A DNA stretch of 64,000 bases from Diaporthe sp. PMI_573 (GCA_021399435.1 JAJTUP010000054.1:372001-436000), one strand, 5' to 3'; positions 1 to 12,043 are shown, counted from the first letter of the stretch. Numbers and translations are program-made. The notes: a model not told the origin generated them from the letters alone.

Positions 1-299
1 GTATCCAACCTCAGACCAGTCGTCCTCTGTTGTTGCTGAATCAATCGACACAGTATTGAGCTCAGGGCTGGGGTTTTGAGGGGTTTGAATGTTCTCCGTG
101 AGCCTGCGTCTCTTGTGAGGGGCACAATCCATGCTAATTCCAATTTCGTGGCTAGTCGTAGACCTAAGGAAAGGGCATAATATGGTTGCGACGACAGTCT
201 AATGGCGGTGATTTTGGAATGGCTGAAAAGGAGCGTGTATGAAGCTTAGGTGTTGGGTAGTGAAGAAAACGCGGGCTGTCTCCATCTCGCTAAGGCGTT

Positions 300-917
300 G
301 TGTGGTCGGGCGTAGGAGAGATCCCGTTCCTGTTCCACTGCGGCGAGACGCTCGAGTCTGGCTCCGAGACGGACGACAACCTCCTCGACGCACTGCTGCT
401 GGGGTCGCGCCGCATCGGCCACGGATTCTCCTTCGCGCGCCACCCATACCTCATGGAGCGCATGAAGAAGGCTGGCGTGTGTGTCGAGCTGTGCCCCATC
501 TCCAACGAGGTCCTGGGACTAACGCCGCGAGTTGGTGGGCATGCTATGTACGGCATGCTGGCTAATAATGTGCACTGCACTGTTAGCAGTGATAATGGAA
601 CTTTGTTCAAGTAAGTAAATATGGCTACATTGCACATGAATAAGCTTACAATCATGGTCTCTAACCGTTGTCGACAATAGTTCGACCTCTCGCACGACTT
701 CTATTAGGCCATGATCGGCAGGAACGACATGACTATTTTCGGCTGGAAGCAGCTGATTGAGTGGAGCATCGAGCACGCCTGCATGTCGCCTGCCGAGCAG
801 TAGGACGTGCGGCGGGTGTGGAAGGCTCGGTGGGAGAGGTTCCTGGACGGGGTTATCGAGGAGTTTGGGGCGTTTGATATCGATGCGATGAAGAGATCGG
901 GTCGTTGCGCGGTGTAA
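300..917 (+). pseudogene. Adenosine deaminase (ADGF/CECR1-type) C-terminal relic
   Basis: This is the C-terminal catalytic half of an adenosine deaminase of the growth-factor type, which turns adenosine into inosine with a zinc ion. Seen: the HCGE motif, then RRIGHG, then ELCPISNEVLG, then SSDNGTLF, in the family order, in the frame that opens at 300. A plausible intron (GTAAGT to CAATAG, about 615-680) leads to a second exon with FDLSHDFY and a GWKQLIEWSIEHACM stretch ending at a stop at 915-917. The second exon has two in-frame TAG codons (705-707 and 801-803); the first sits where the family normally has Gln, so CAG to TAG is likely. The N-terminal half is absent. A related fragment lies at 22546-22836. 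Non-functional with good confidence; substrate assignment is from the family only. Confidence 0.75.
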
Positions 918-2703
918 AACGTGTCCAGTAGCCAGGCGATGGCTTAAGTATTGTACTTTAACGCGGCGGGCAAAAGAACTTGGGAATTGTCTCTAAAAGT
1001 ACGCGGCACGTTCTGGACAATGTTCAGCTTCCGCGGCTTAGCCAAGTTGCTACGACATGTATAGTACTTGAATCAATCATGTACTCAAAGTTTAGTACAT
1101 ACTAGATGCGGCCTTAACCGTGAAAGATTTCTACTAACCATGAGATGCGGTAAAATAGGAAGCGAGTACGGACTGATTGCAGAAAACACCTTCAAAGTAC
1201 CGCGCTGCTCTGTACATGCTTGGTATGACCACAGATATGGCTTATAATATAAAATCATAAAGAAACACTAAAGAACAGTGTGTACTGCATAATTTAAGTC
1301 ATGCATAAAATTCAAGTCACAGACTGGTTCATTTAACCTTTTCTCAGCTGTTACTGAACTACAATACAATGAATACGTAAGGGAGCCAGTCTTGATCAAA
1401 TCAGCAGCTGCTCGAAATGCAAGTTGAAGGTATTTCAATATCCCTGGCTCTGGAGAGAGCTGATTAAATGGCAGCATCGTGCTGATGTCATCCATTAGGG
1501 CTTCCCTGGCGATAAAGCATGTGGCTGCCTTCCTTAGGTTGGAAGAGACTTGGAAGTGTCAGCAACAGAAGAATTATCTGTAGAAGGTTCATCAATCCAC
1601 TGGGGGAGATACCACAAAACCAAAACCTAGTAGCCAAGGAAGGTGGGGTTGCTTCTTGAACTTTGGGGAGGGGTATGAGATGGTTGAGACGAACGATCTG
1701 CCGTGTTCTTCGCGCCCATATCCCCGCTGATGGAAGTAGACGATGAGCAACCCGTGTCCCGGTTCCAGGACGGCTATTGTCCCCGCTGGATGCCTGAGCC
1801 GTCATTCCACTGGGGCGCCAAGGTCAGCAGTAGGAACGGTGAGGCCAAGGGGAAGCAAGTTGCGGCAGGGGGATGCTGCAGCTTCGTTGTGGTGATGTCT
1901 CTGGCGGTGTCAGCTCGGCCACTGGGCAGGGATCCTGTTCTTTTCCCCCGTTCTATTCCTTGGCAGACTGTGGTGCCCTGGACGGCTTGGGCGCATCCTG
2001 GTCACGACAGCCTTACCCGGCCGAGACACCAGAAGCAGCAACGCCGACGAACCAGGTGCCCGGTTGCAAATGGGCCCGCACGGGGATGGCTATGTGGCGG
2101 GAGATCGGATCTGGGTTCAACCGACTACCGGATTTCACAAGACCGAGGATGCAGAGGGGAAGAGAGAGATACAGGCTAGTGATGAGAAGTGGCATACATT
2201 CTTTCCTCATGTTGTCTCCGCCGTGAGGTTTGGGGCGGTAGTACTGGTTAGGGTCTCTCTCCGTCTACATCGTCTTACTGTAGCCAGCCAGACGAAGAAC
2301 TACCAGTGCGAGCCTTGTACTCGGAGACATTCCCTAGGTGCGAGAGAGGTTTGGCCGTCGAGGGCCCGCTCCGGCATTTTCGGTGATCTTGGCGTCCTCT
2401 TTCCCGCCATTTCCCAGCCCGGGCCACGCGTTTTTCAGCCTAATTGCAGCCTCAATGTTTTTACACTGCAAAGACCTCTCCTCTTCAACCTACGTGACGG
2501 TGATGGCAGCGGCAGCGGTGGCGAGGAAACGCAAGGGTCATTCGAAGCCGACAATCATAGCAGGGTATAGTTAGCGACGAGAGGATATGCTCACCGAAGC
2601 TTATTGTTGAAATAATCATTGAGATCAGCATAGGCCTCTATGCGAACGAGAAGCTCTTGGTACTCATCGGGAGACAGTGTCCTCGAGGTTGATGACCGTG
2701 TGG
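918..2703. other. No supported gene (918-2703)
   Basis: Several mutually overlapping open frames of 65-168 codons occur in all frames between 1268 and 2570, but none has a recognisable domain or motif and no pair forms a convincing spliced gene. The first part (950-1480) is AT-rich. The part at 1700-2570 is GC-richer and could hold a leader or a decayed gene, but I cannot identify one. Confidence 0.4.
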
Positions 2704-3399
2704 TCACGTACTGGCATCACTAAGGCTGATGATCAAGCGAAACACGTTGGCCACCCTAGGTCGAGCTGCCCGGGCTCGTGCCCACGCCTTCCGTGAGGCC
2801 AGGATGGTGGCAAGCGGGCGAGAGAGACTACGATTTGTTGTATTAGCTTCGAAGCCCTCGGCTTTGAGCTCTTCGGAGTCTCCCTGGCTTGAGCTGTCGC
2901 TCAGGTTTTCGTCTAAAGAGTCGAGAGCGAAGATGGCCGGCCCAGAAGAATTTGTCGTAGGAGTGAAGAGTCGTGGAGAAGGATCCGGACTTTTAATGCT
3001 ATCTTGCCCGCGAGATTGACGAAGATCTGTTTCCGGTGACTCCTTCAGGGCTGGTGGATGTCCTAATCGCTTAGGCGTAACAAGTTTGTCCGGGTCCTCA
3101 ATATGTTCTTTTCCGCGCAGTCCGCGAAGGATGGTTTTTGGCATCATGGTGACTCGGATGGGGATGGCAGACAACTGAGTTGCTTTGGTGTAGATGGACG
3201 AGATAAGAGGGAAGCCTCTAAGGCTCAGCCAGGACAGATCTCGTTTGTAAAGACTTGAGGAGACTTTATTCCATGGAAACATACTCCGATATAGCACGAC
3301 TGATCCTCCACGTGTGGCTACGGGTTGGCCTGGATCACTGAGTAAGAACATGTGGCATGTTCTGAGGGACATCCCCACCTCGGCTTCCGACATACTCAA
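2704..3399 (-). CDS. Hypothetical protein, 231 aa, low-complexity C-terminal half
   Basis: This is the longest unshadowed frame in the area. I do not recognise it. The N-terminal half is mixed and moderately hydrophobic; from about residue 100 it turns basic, then Ser/Pro-rich and acidic (a Ser- and Asp-rich patch near residue 165), and ends in an Arg/Ala-rich stretch followed by a short hydrophobic tail. No Cys/His metal motif, signal peptide or clear transmembrane segment is visible. The start at 3399 is simply the first ATG; exons further upstream on the minus strand cannot be excluded, since the protein begins without a domain. It could be a fragment of a larger regulatory protein or a chance frame. 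Confidence 0.3.
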   Translation of the reverse strand: MSMSEAEVGMSLRTCHMFLLSDPGQPVATRGGSVVLYRSMFPWNKVSSSLYKRDLSWLSLRGFPLISSIYTKATQLSAIPIRVTMMPKTILRGLRGKEHIEDPDKLVTPKRLGHPPALKESPETDLRQSRGQDSIKSPDPSPRLFTPTTNSSGPAIFALDSLDENLSDSSSQGDSEELKAEGFEANTTNRSLSRPLATILASRKAWARARAARPRVANVFRLIISLSDAST

Positions 3400-4150
3400 A
3401 AGGAGGCTACACCGGCGTAAGAATTATTCTGCCAACTCTCCCTGGACAGTGGTGGGCTTTTTGCTCTGGTTTGAATACTTCCTGACACGGGGAGTTTACT
3501 CGCAATATCGAGGTTAAGTTGTCCTCGCCGGTATCAGAAATCAGTGCCAAGATAAAGGGTCCTGACGGCCAGAGACGCCATGTTAGCGGAAGCCCTTATG
3601 CCCTTGGGCAACTGATACAGGACCAAGGTCTGGATTTTCTATTTGGGGACCCCAGTCACAGTAGTATTTGTAATTCACTTTTAGTCCAAGAAACCAAGAT
3701 AACAATGCGGCGCTGCTCGGTCAGGGAAGAACATCCCGCCGTCTGAAGTCGCGACGTTCTCACGTATGACTTCACCGGCGGTGTAAAAGACCCACGTGTC
3801 GCAAAAGCGGTCGAGATAAGAAAGAGTGTTTGCAGCAAGTTGGTTTGGATAGAGGCCCTACATGTCTGTGACCACAGGAGTTGATGAGTCTTTAGCCCGT
3901 CATAGCTAGCTATCTTAATCGTAGTTCCACGGCATATGGTGGGAGGACAGCACATCGGAGCTTCTCTCTTTGGTTTCCCAGATTGCCCTTGCACATGTGC
4001 GCATTTGTTCTATCCGGTCGAGGCTGTGCTTGCGCTCGTTGCATGACTTAGCACCTTAGTTGTCAGCCACAGTCTGCGACTGACGCTAACGGTCTTGCTT
4101 TGCATCCTGTTTTTCCATTTGTGCATTGTGTTTGCGCACGGGTCGCCGAG
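3400..4150. other. No supported gene (3400-4150)
   Basis: Only short frames without recognisable motifs. The stretch from about 4080 probably includes 5' sequence of the nuclease-like gene that follows. Confidence 0.35.
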
Positions 4151-5322
4151 GTTGAGGCCGAGCTGCAGCCGGAGGATCACGAATTGGCTGGACTAATTAC
4201 AATGGTCGAAGTCGGTGAGTCCATCTTGTGTGTCGGTTTTCTGATGGCTGGAACAGCCTAGTGCACACACCGCTTCTGGACCTCGTCTTTGGGTCACATC
4301 CTCTGGAGAGGAGGAAACAAGAGCAGCGGCAGACTGTGTCTGCTCGGTTCGAGCCGGTCATGTCAGCTACGATTTCCTACCAATGGGTTCCACGGCTGGA
4401 CCGCGGGGCGGTCTCGCAGAAGATCAAACAGCAGACAAACCTGAGCGATCTGGCATGCTCGGTATCAGCCGGCAGTGTACTCAGCTCGGCGAGCGAGGGC
4501 TCCGAGCCTGCCAGCCACGTGTCAGTGCCAAAGGACTTGATGCATACCCGTACGGACTCTAAGAAGGTCGATTACGTGCTCGTGTTGGATATCGCGGACG
4601 GGACACCACTCAAGACGGTTATCTCTGATCTCACCCAGAGCGCAGCTCTAGACGAGGACGGACTTCCCAGTGGGGACAGACCACCGCCCCATGTGAACCA
4701 GACAACCTACTACCCCATCCGAGACAGCCCGATCGCGGTGTCGATTGAGACCAAGCAGGACTACTCGTCGCGCGATCCTGTCCTCCAGCTTGGCATCTGG
4801 GTTGCTGCCTGGCACAGGCGCATGATGAGCCTCTATACCGCCCGTGGTCTGGCCCTCCTGGATGAGCAGTTTCAAAACGCCAGCAATATAGATCAGCAAC
4901 CCTCTTCCAGCCCGCAGGAAGCCGCACCGATGAGGGCGAAGGTGGTCTCGTTGCCATTGATTGTGACGACGGGACACGATTGGCAGGTCTACTTCGCCTG
5001 TGATCGGGACAACTCCATCGAAATGTATGGTCCATTGAGGATGGGCTCTTCGGCGACGCTTCTGGACGCGTATGTGTTGTTAGCCTCTCTCTCCGGCCGT
5101 CGCGAGGAAGAGAATGTCAAGGAACCTCATTGCTATTGCATGATGGACGGTAGAGTTTCAAACGAATGTAGCACTAGAAAAGGGTGTACCCTTGGACTGT
5201 TCGCGAGGCCAGTACACCGGTATGAGTCCAAGCAGGCCGTCCGGGCCCGTCCCCGATCTCAACAGGGAATCAGCGCCATTTTGAAGTTGTTTGTAGCTCC
5301 GCTTACACCCTTCAGGACATGA
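4151..5322 (+). CDS. Fungal PD-(D/E)XK nuclease-like protein
   Basis: The protein matches the fungal PD-(D/E)XK nuclease-like family, usually encoded as single proteins of unknown biological role in accessory regions. Seen, numbering from the open frame at 4228: WNSLVHTPLLDLVFG near residue 8, RFEPVMSATIS near 40, KKVDYVLVL with Asp115, YYPIRDSPIAVSIETK with the E-x-K pair at 174-176, then LQLGIWVAAWHRRM and a downstream GHDWQVYF. Asp, Glu and Lys in this order fit a nuclease core. An upstream acidic stretch (4151-4219, VEAELQPEDHEL) is in another frame and probably belongs to an earlier exon or lies across a frameshift. The family end normally continues past LLDAYVLLASL (about 5090); here the frame runs into unrelated residues, so a last exon is missing, unspliced or lost. 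Family identity is good; the gene model is incomplete. Confidence 0.7.
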
Positions 5323-6369
5323 CTCGTCCGCGCCGGTAAGCGAAGAGTGGAAATTGATCGTCTGCAGTTGGATCTCGGTATCGCGACTTGATAGGGCCTA
5401 GATGAGCGGGTCGCACCCAGGACCCAGGGGAAAATTGAGCTGAACGAGCGATCAGGGACTTCTGCCAAGGTAGACTAAATAAATACTTGGGACTTCTAAG
5501 GAGTCTTGCCGTATATCCGCAGTAGAGTCGGAAGGATTTAAAACGTAAGTGTATGTCAACTTTTTGGCTGTACCGAATGACTCGCCCGGTACATATTTGC
5601 ACAACAATCAAGATAGACAAGGTCCTCTGAACGCACGTGGCGAAGTGGAACTCTCATTGCAAGCTGTAGGAGATGAAACAGTGACAAGCTCTACTTTTCG
5701 ACCCACTTGTAAAGTTGCTGTATCGAGTTCCGGTGCCATTGGTGCATGAGATGAGCTCTCAAAAACTTGGGGACTTAACTTCAAGTGCGCAGCCTCAGGA
5801 CTTACACTAGCAGCATCGACCGAATTGGGAAGAAACGCGAATGAGACCTTGAATGAATTTCACTCAATTCGGTTTCTGTCACCATCACAGATTTCTGGCT
5901 CTCTTTTCACCACAAAACAAACTCAGCGAATTTTTTTCCTCTTTGAATCATAATCCGGGCTCATCACCATGCTTTCGTAAACAACTTAACACCCGTCCTC
6001 GTGTAACTACTAGATACACAATATTGTGACAGATTGTAACAGGGCCAGCCGAAATTTCCCAGGTGCATTGTACACTGGCCGTATTAATATGCCCTAAGAC
6101 TACACAGTCCCTGCAAAGTCGTTTCGTCATGTCTTGTACCCGACCTCCATTTAGTAAAGCAAGTACGGGACGCTGTGCCTATGTTTCAACGCCTAAATAG
6201 ATGCCTGCTTTTGGTCCTGAACTCCATGCTCAAAATTCAGTAGTAATCAGGTGATGGGCAGATTGCCATCACCCAAATGCAACGCACTCGTAACCACTTG
6301 CCACCATCAGCAAGCACCCCAAGCCTCCGAGTTCCCATTCCAAAATCTCAGTGCGTCAGCTAATAACGC
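5323..6369. other. No gene seen (5323-6369)
   Basis: Short unsupported frames only. It includes the 3' flank of the MIZ gene, which ends at 6370 on the minus strand. Confidence 0.4.
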
Positions 6370-9300
6370 CTAGTCGAGCTCAATGACCTCTATCGCCGCC
6401 CTCTCGACGGAAGTTGACTTGCTTGATCGCTTGCGCAAGTTAGCAACCGGACCCTTCGAAACCGGGCCATCACCATCACTGCCAGCATCCTCGTCGTCAA
6501 ATGGCTCGACGACGGGCCGCCACGTGCCATCAGCTCCGACAAGTATCGACTTCGTTTCCAGCTTGTTTCGCTCCTCCAGTTGTTTACGCACACTAAGCAG
6601 AAAGCCATCGATACGAAGACTCCTCGGCCTGGCATCCCCAAAACAGATTGGACATTTCCACTTATCGGGCTCCGAGGGCTCGAGACGTTTCGGGGATGTA
6701 CAAACGTATTGTTGGCCATTTTTGATTGCCTGCTTGATTGGGCGTGTGTTCAGCCAAGTCTCAAGGTCGAAGCATTCCATGTGAGTGCACGCTGAGCCAC
6801 GGGCTGGTATCGAAAATATGCTCGCGCTAAACGGGTCGGTCAAGTCTATGGAGAGCTCCGACGCTGTGATGCCGCTTCGATCAATCACAGCAATTCCGTC
6901 CTCGTCTGGAACCGCATCGATTCTCTTCCTGATCTTCTCCAAAGTCTCAGCGGAATCAACCACACCTGTCGCCCAGACGTGTTTCAGGACTGCCGAGTGG
7001 CTAAGAGTTTCCACGACTTCGACCGCCAAGTGGAAGCTCCTGGCTATCTTGTCAGCAGTCGGCCCGGCCTGCATGGTCGCTACTTTGAGCTTGTTCAAGC
7101 CTTGAACCACAAAATCGGTCAGCTCCACGGGTAGATCCTTCCCGTGGTGGGTGCCTCGTCTGACGATGAGCTTTTCTCCATTGAAGTGCGGGAAGATGTA
7201 ATCTGGCCAAGAAGTCTCCTTCGTGACCCAGTCCGACTCTGTGACTGGCTTGTCTGTGTTGGTCCGGCAACATCGAAGCCGGTACCGAAGTGAGCCATTT
7301 GTGTATTCGCGGACAGTAGACACCGATAGCTGACCACCAAGAGGTGGCGTCCTTTTCATTTTGCCAAGTAAGGAATGAGTCTCAGGCGCCACTGTGAGCT
7401 CGAGCTCATGGAAGTAGACTAGGCGGAACGGTTCCATAGCAAATGAGCGGACAGCCTGGTAGTGCCGCTCTGCCTCCTCGTCAGCCCGCCTCGTCCGATC
7501 AGGGCTGCGAGCCTGGGCCTGGTGCAACGACATCATAAGAGACTTCCTGTCTTGATGGGAATGCGGCCAATCACTTCGCTCGATTACCTGACCCGGCCGC
7601 GGGACAAGCGTTGTCGGGAAATGAGACAAGGTCGCGACTGGTGGGGCATTCGTCCTCACTTGTTGTGGTACCTGTGGCCGTGGATTTGGGTTGTGCCCGT
7701 AAACAATTCGAGAGCCAGCAAATTGCAACGCTGACATTTGTTGATTGGTCGACGGGTACCTCTCTCTGGGCCACTGTTGCTGCGCGGCAGCCTGGTGCAC
7801 GGAAACCATGTTCTGGGTATAAGGATTGATGTACTGTACGCTTTGCATGTTTTGAGCCGGGACATGGTGATTACCAAAGCTGTACTGCTGGTGGTTGAAC
7901 CCGCCCTGCGCGTAAGCCCGAGGGCTCTGCATCGACTGCACCATCTGCGGGGAAGGCACAGCGCCGGGTGAGGAACTTTGCAGAACCAGTGCTGGGGGAA
8001 CTGGTCCCACTTGACCGGTAACAGGCGAATTGAACACGTTCTGTGGAACGGGCGGGCTGTTCATGGTGTGATATGGCGCAGCCATCGTTGGTGAAGGTAC
8101 AGGTCGCTGTGATAATGAAATCGAAGGATGTGCAATCTGAAGCGAGGGTCTCGTCGCTTGACCTGCTCGCGCAAGTTGAATTTGCTGCCGCTCATATGGA
8201 GAGTTGGGCTGGAACGCAGACTGCTGGAAGTGAGCTCGTTGCGGTGGCTGTGCTTGCGCTTGCTGATTCTGCGACCTTTGCTGTTGAATCAATAGCTGTT
8301 GCTGTTGCCGGGCATTCTCTTGCCCTTGTTGCTTGGCTGCTGCTATCATATGTTGATATCGCTGAATAAGGCCTTGATTGCGCCGCTCGAGCTCGCCCGG
8401 CTCATCGGAAGTGAGTAGGACTTGAAACATGTCACCCACTATGTGATCTTGCTGATCTTTGCGAAACCATTGGTCCATCTCTGTACCTAACTGGCCGTCC
8501 AGAACACCAAGTCTCCGTCGCGATGCAGTGAATAGAATGTTCTGCAGGACGACAGAGTAGCATTGAAGCTTGCCGATCATCTCATCCATGAGATAGGGAC
8601 AGACTCGATTGAAGGATCCTTCGTGGAGCGCTGTCCAGTTGTTGGCTAGGCAGACAAGAAATGTTGCAACCTTGGAGACGGTCGGACTGTGAGAAAGGTC
8701 GGCAGGCCAGCATGGAAAGTTTGCGCACCATTCCAGATTGGACCTTGAGAACCCAGAGTTCTTCTTAAGAACGGAGTCCAAGATCTCAAATCCCATCGAA
8801 ATAGTCCCCGTGTCACCAAGCAGCAAGTCCGAGACTTTTAGCGGGTTGACGGACCATAGACAGTAAAGCTGATGCAGGACAAGATAGAAGTAGTCTTGCT
8901 TGACACACGCGTCTCGTAGGATGTGAAAACGAGGCTTCTCGACGAGAGGCTGTAGAGCCTGGTCACCACCTTGTTGATCTATACGATTATCGATAATGGA
9001 GGCCAAGTCTAGGAAAGTCAGGCCGGCCGCGCCTGCCCGTGGGATTGGTGGAACCTGACTGTGGGGAGTCAGTACTACTCCGTCGGAAGGAGTCCTTAGA
9101 TTTGCGCCGTCGACACGTCTCCTCTTGCTGGCACGGCCTTCCCCAGAAGCTGACGACGCCCGCGCCCCTGCGCGTCCAGGCATAATCACTGGCGAGCCAA
9201 AGTCGTTCCCACCGTTTGCGACCTGGCCCGCATCGTTTGGCTGGGGAAGATTCGGAGGGGCCATAGCTGGAGAGGTGCGTACACCTTCGGAGGGCGTCTC

Positions 9301-9963
9301 GGTCGTCGCGTGCTCCAAGGCAGCGGTCTGTTCCAAGGTCCGCACCGCGGCCGCCGCTGCGGCCGCGGAGTGCGCAGGGCGGGAGTGCCAGGCAGTCTGG
9401 GGCGATAGGGAGTATTGTGCAGTCTGAGGCTGTCCGGTAGTCTGGTTCTGAGCGGTGGTTGGGACAGGACGGGTATGAGGGTTCGGGCTGTCGAGGGGAT
9501 TCGACAGTGGGGGACTCGGCTCGTCGCTGGGTGCTGGCGAGGGCAGCACATTGACATTCGCAGGAGTCCTGTAGGCAACCAATGTTTAGTAGTCAGTTTT
9601 CAAAGGGCTGAGATCATGAAGGGCTGAGATCATCCCATTCCCGAAGCATGCCATGGAGGGGGTGCACTTGGTCACGGCCCGCACCCGAAGCCGAGGCCTC
9701 AGTGCAGCGCATGATTCACCAAGGCGCGTGCGGGTGCCTTACGTTGGGAGCACCAGAGGGAGATGCTGCTGGCTCTGTTGCGTCTGAGGTCGAGAAGGTT
9801 GAGGCTGAGGGCGCGGGCTTGGCTGGACACGAGTAGCATTTGCCATCCATGCCTTCTGTTTGCCTCCGACGAAGGCATTGAGAGTAGAGTTGGCGTGGAC
9901 GACTTGCGCGCTGTAGGAGCCGTGCTGGCCCAAGCCCGAGGTCTGCGCGGGAGGACCAGGCAT
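6370..9963 (-). CDS. MIZ/SP-RING zinc finger protein (PIAS-like putative SUMO E3 ligase), two exons
   Basis: Exon 1 runs 9963-9743 and exon 2 9568-6370, giving 1139 aa. The donor AAC|GTAAGG, acceptor CTACAG and phase (221 nt, then one base) all agree, so the true start is ATG 9963 and not the TTG of the long frame. The first 600 residues are Ala-, Pro- and especially Gln-rich (poly-Gln runs coded around 8220-8340), with a basic NLS-like ASKRRRVDG. The C-terminus, about residues 990-1070, carries the SP-RING: ACTHMECFDLETWL followed by KWKCPICFGDARP, supplying the zinc ligands. The extreme end AAIEVIELD has the form of a SUMO-interacting motif. By family it should promote SUMO transfer in the nucleus; that is inference. 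It is an intact, host-type gene, divergently arranged with the UTP15 fragment. Confidence 0.85.
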
Positions 9964-10233
9964 ATTATATTGGAGGGCTCATGCAGAAATCGAGTGCGTA
10001 GTCGTAGCGGGGCGTGGTTAACTGAGGCTGTTGATGTAGGAGCGGCCGGTTCAGTCGCGGGTTTTCCGACGAGACAGGCTTGCCGTGTTGGCGAGAAAGT
10101 AAACAGGCCATACCATGGAAACGGACCCACTAGCGAAAGCTGATGGAGAGTTGCGCTTCGAGAAGACTAGAAATCAGTCTAGCTGGCTAGGTACGGGTAG
10201 GAGGAGACTCGAGTCGTCGTTGCGGCTGGCGTC

Positions 10234-10266
10234 GTGGTGGTGGTGGTGGTGGTGGTGGTGGTGGTG
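10234..10266. repeat. (GTG)11 microsatellite
   Basis: Eleven uninterrupted GTG triplets directly read from the sequence, in the MIZ/UTP15 intergenic region. Confidence 0.95.
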
Positions 10267-11215
10267 ATGATGAAGATGGCGGGTGGGCAACTCCTCGACT
10301 CGCACCTGCTGGACAACTTTGGGCCGAGCCCGTATTTCGGCAACAGGCAATTGTAGGGAAAGCGCGGCCGGGACCGGGACAGCCTGGCAAGTTGGAGCAG
10401 CAGGAGAGGCGGAGGAAGCAGCCAATCTGAATTTGAGTTTAAGAGACCGAAGATGCTACGATGTTCAAGGGTTTTCGATTAAAAGAAGGCACCTTTGGGC
10501 GCTGGGACCTGGGACCTGGGTCCTGTGCCAGGCAGTGGGACGGACGTTGTTGGAGACGGGAGGTGGCTGTTGAAAGCCCAGAAAGCAGTGCAGTGGAGAG
10601 CAAGGACGGCCGGCTGTCTTGTGCTGTCTTGTGCTTTGCTGTGCTTCGCTATGCAGTGGTGCTGCAGTGTAACCAAAGGCAGAGGTTCACAGCCCCAGCT
10701 TGCAAGTGGAAGCAGTCATGCATGCTTCTGCGCCTTCCCCTCTCGTCTTTGACCATGTGCTCCAGTCGGCGCAGGTCGGGCTGGCTGGCTGGCTGGCTCA
10801 GTAGGCGGCACGGTAAGGGTTTTGCCACAAACAGGGCAAGTCAAGGCATTCAAAGTTCAAAGGGGACAAGAGGATGAAGAGGGAGAAGTCTAGCACTTCT
10901 AGTTTGTCCGGAATGGTGCATGTGCGCGTGCAGTTACGTTGGAAGTCGAGGAGAGGTGGAAACCGGGAAGGGAAAAGAAAACCAGGGCCGGCCGATCAGT
11001 CAGACCGTGAATGATAGACATATAGACCAGGCTAACACGGCTAGAGGCAGCGGCATACCTACCTAGGTACTGTGTACGCCAGTTGGCCAGGTCCTTGTCT
11101 TGCTGCTGTGGACTCTTTTTGGTGGGGCGCTGTTGATATTTGATATTTTTCACTGCCGCTTGTATGTTGGATTTGCAGTTGGATGTGCAGTTGGATGTGA
11201 GAGAGGCGACCAACT

Positions 11216-11251
11216 GGAGCGGCAGGAGCGGCAGGAGCGGCAGGAGCGGCC
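11216..11251. repeat. 9-bp minisatellite, four copies
   Basis: Four head-to-tail copies of GGAGCGGCA, the last ending in C instead of A. It lies about 410 bp upstream of the UTP15 start, so copy number could affect the promoter. Confidence 0.9.
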
Positions 11252-11662
11252 GGGGCGCGGCCATTGCAACAGTACAGGTACGGTAGGTACTTGTTGACCG
11301 ACCGAGTCTGGGGCTTGACTCCAAACGTTCAACACTCCAACAAAAAGGTACAGAAACAAAGACCAAAATACCTTGGCCAGGGAACTTTGGTTAGGTACCT
11401 GGGTATGAAGGGAGACCGTTCAAAGACCTGCGCGCCGTTGTCCAGGTTCCACCGTTTTCCATACTCAAGTCGCTGGGTGCTGCTTATCTGCCGCACTAGC
11501 CCGTGACAAGCCACCCCGATAAGCAAGGTGGGTCTCAAAAAGTTTCCTGGCCAAGGCGATCATCTCTATCTCCATCCCCATGCCTTCAACCAGCAGCTTC
11601 TGGCCGGCACCCAACATCTCTTTCTCTGTCCACCGTCCAATCCACCATTTTGCAAAGACAAG

Positions 11663-12043
11663 ATGGCGGCAGAAGTCAGGCCGCTCCAGCAGATCAAGCT
11701 GCCTGCAGCCCCGTCACCCATAACTGCCGGGCAGCGCTACTGGAAGACCTTCAAGAACCAAAAATCCCACACCACAACCGCGTCCTGGCCTGTCGCCCAC
11801 ATCAGCTTCCCCTCCCCGTACAGCAACAGCACCTCGTCCTCCTCGTCAACCACCGCCGCCAAGAACAATGATCTCTTCGCCGTCACCGCCGGTCCTCGCG
11901 TCCATGTCTACAGCATCCGCAAGCGCGAGCCCCTCAAGACCATCGGTCGTTTCGACAGCGTCGCCCGCAGCGGCGAGATCCGCTCCGACTCGCGCGTCCT
12001 CGTCGCCGGAGACGACAGCGGGAAGATGCAGGTCTTTGACGTT
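11663..12043 (+). pseudogene. UTP15: UTP15 (U3 snoRNA-associated WD-repeat protein) N-terminal fragment
   Basis: Residues from ATG 11663 match the N-terminus of UTP15, a t-UTP/SSU-processome subunit needed for 18S rRNA maturation in the nucleolus. Seen: LQQIKLPAAPSPITAGQRYW, FKNQKSHTTTASWPVAHISF, then DLFAVTAGPRVHVYSIRKRE, PLKTIGRFDSVA, GEIRSDSRVLVAGDD and MQVFDV, the first beta-propeller blades. At 12043, immediately after VFDV, similarity stops and the frame runs 18 further codons to a stop at 12095-12097. The family protein is over 500 aa, so about three quarters is missing. The family is normally essential, so an intact copy should exist elsewhere. Promoter and N-terminus look undamaged. 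This marks a rearrangement breakpoint. Confidence 0.8.

Larger units (their letters stand above)
9964..11662. promoter_or_regulatory. Divergent intergenic region between the MIZ gene and UTP15
   Basis: The 1.7 kb between two divergent ATGs must hold both promoters and 5' leaders. No TATA box stands out. It contains simple repeats: a GTG run (10234-10266), GGCT repeats near 10780-10800 and a 9-bp minisatellite at 11216-11251. A 60-80 codon poly-His frame on the minus strand is only the translation of the GTG run. Confidence 0.5.

Noticed and set aside
1703..2570. Overlapping plus-strand ORFs of 117-168 aa
   Set aside because: No domain, no consistent splicing, composition of chance GC-rich frames.
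9125..9427. Plus-strand Ala-rich ORF
   Set aside because: Shadow of the low-complexity region of the MIZ gene.
10174..10425. Minus-strand ORF with a poly-His run
   Set aside because: It is only the translation of the GTG microsatellite.
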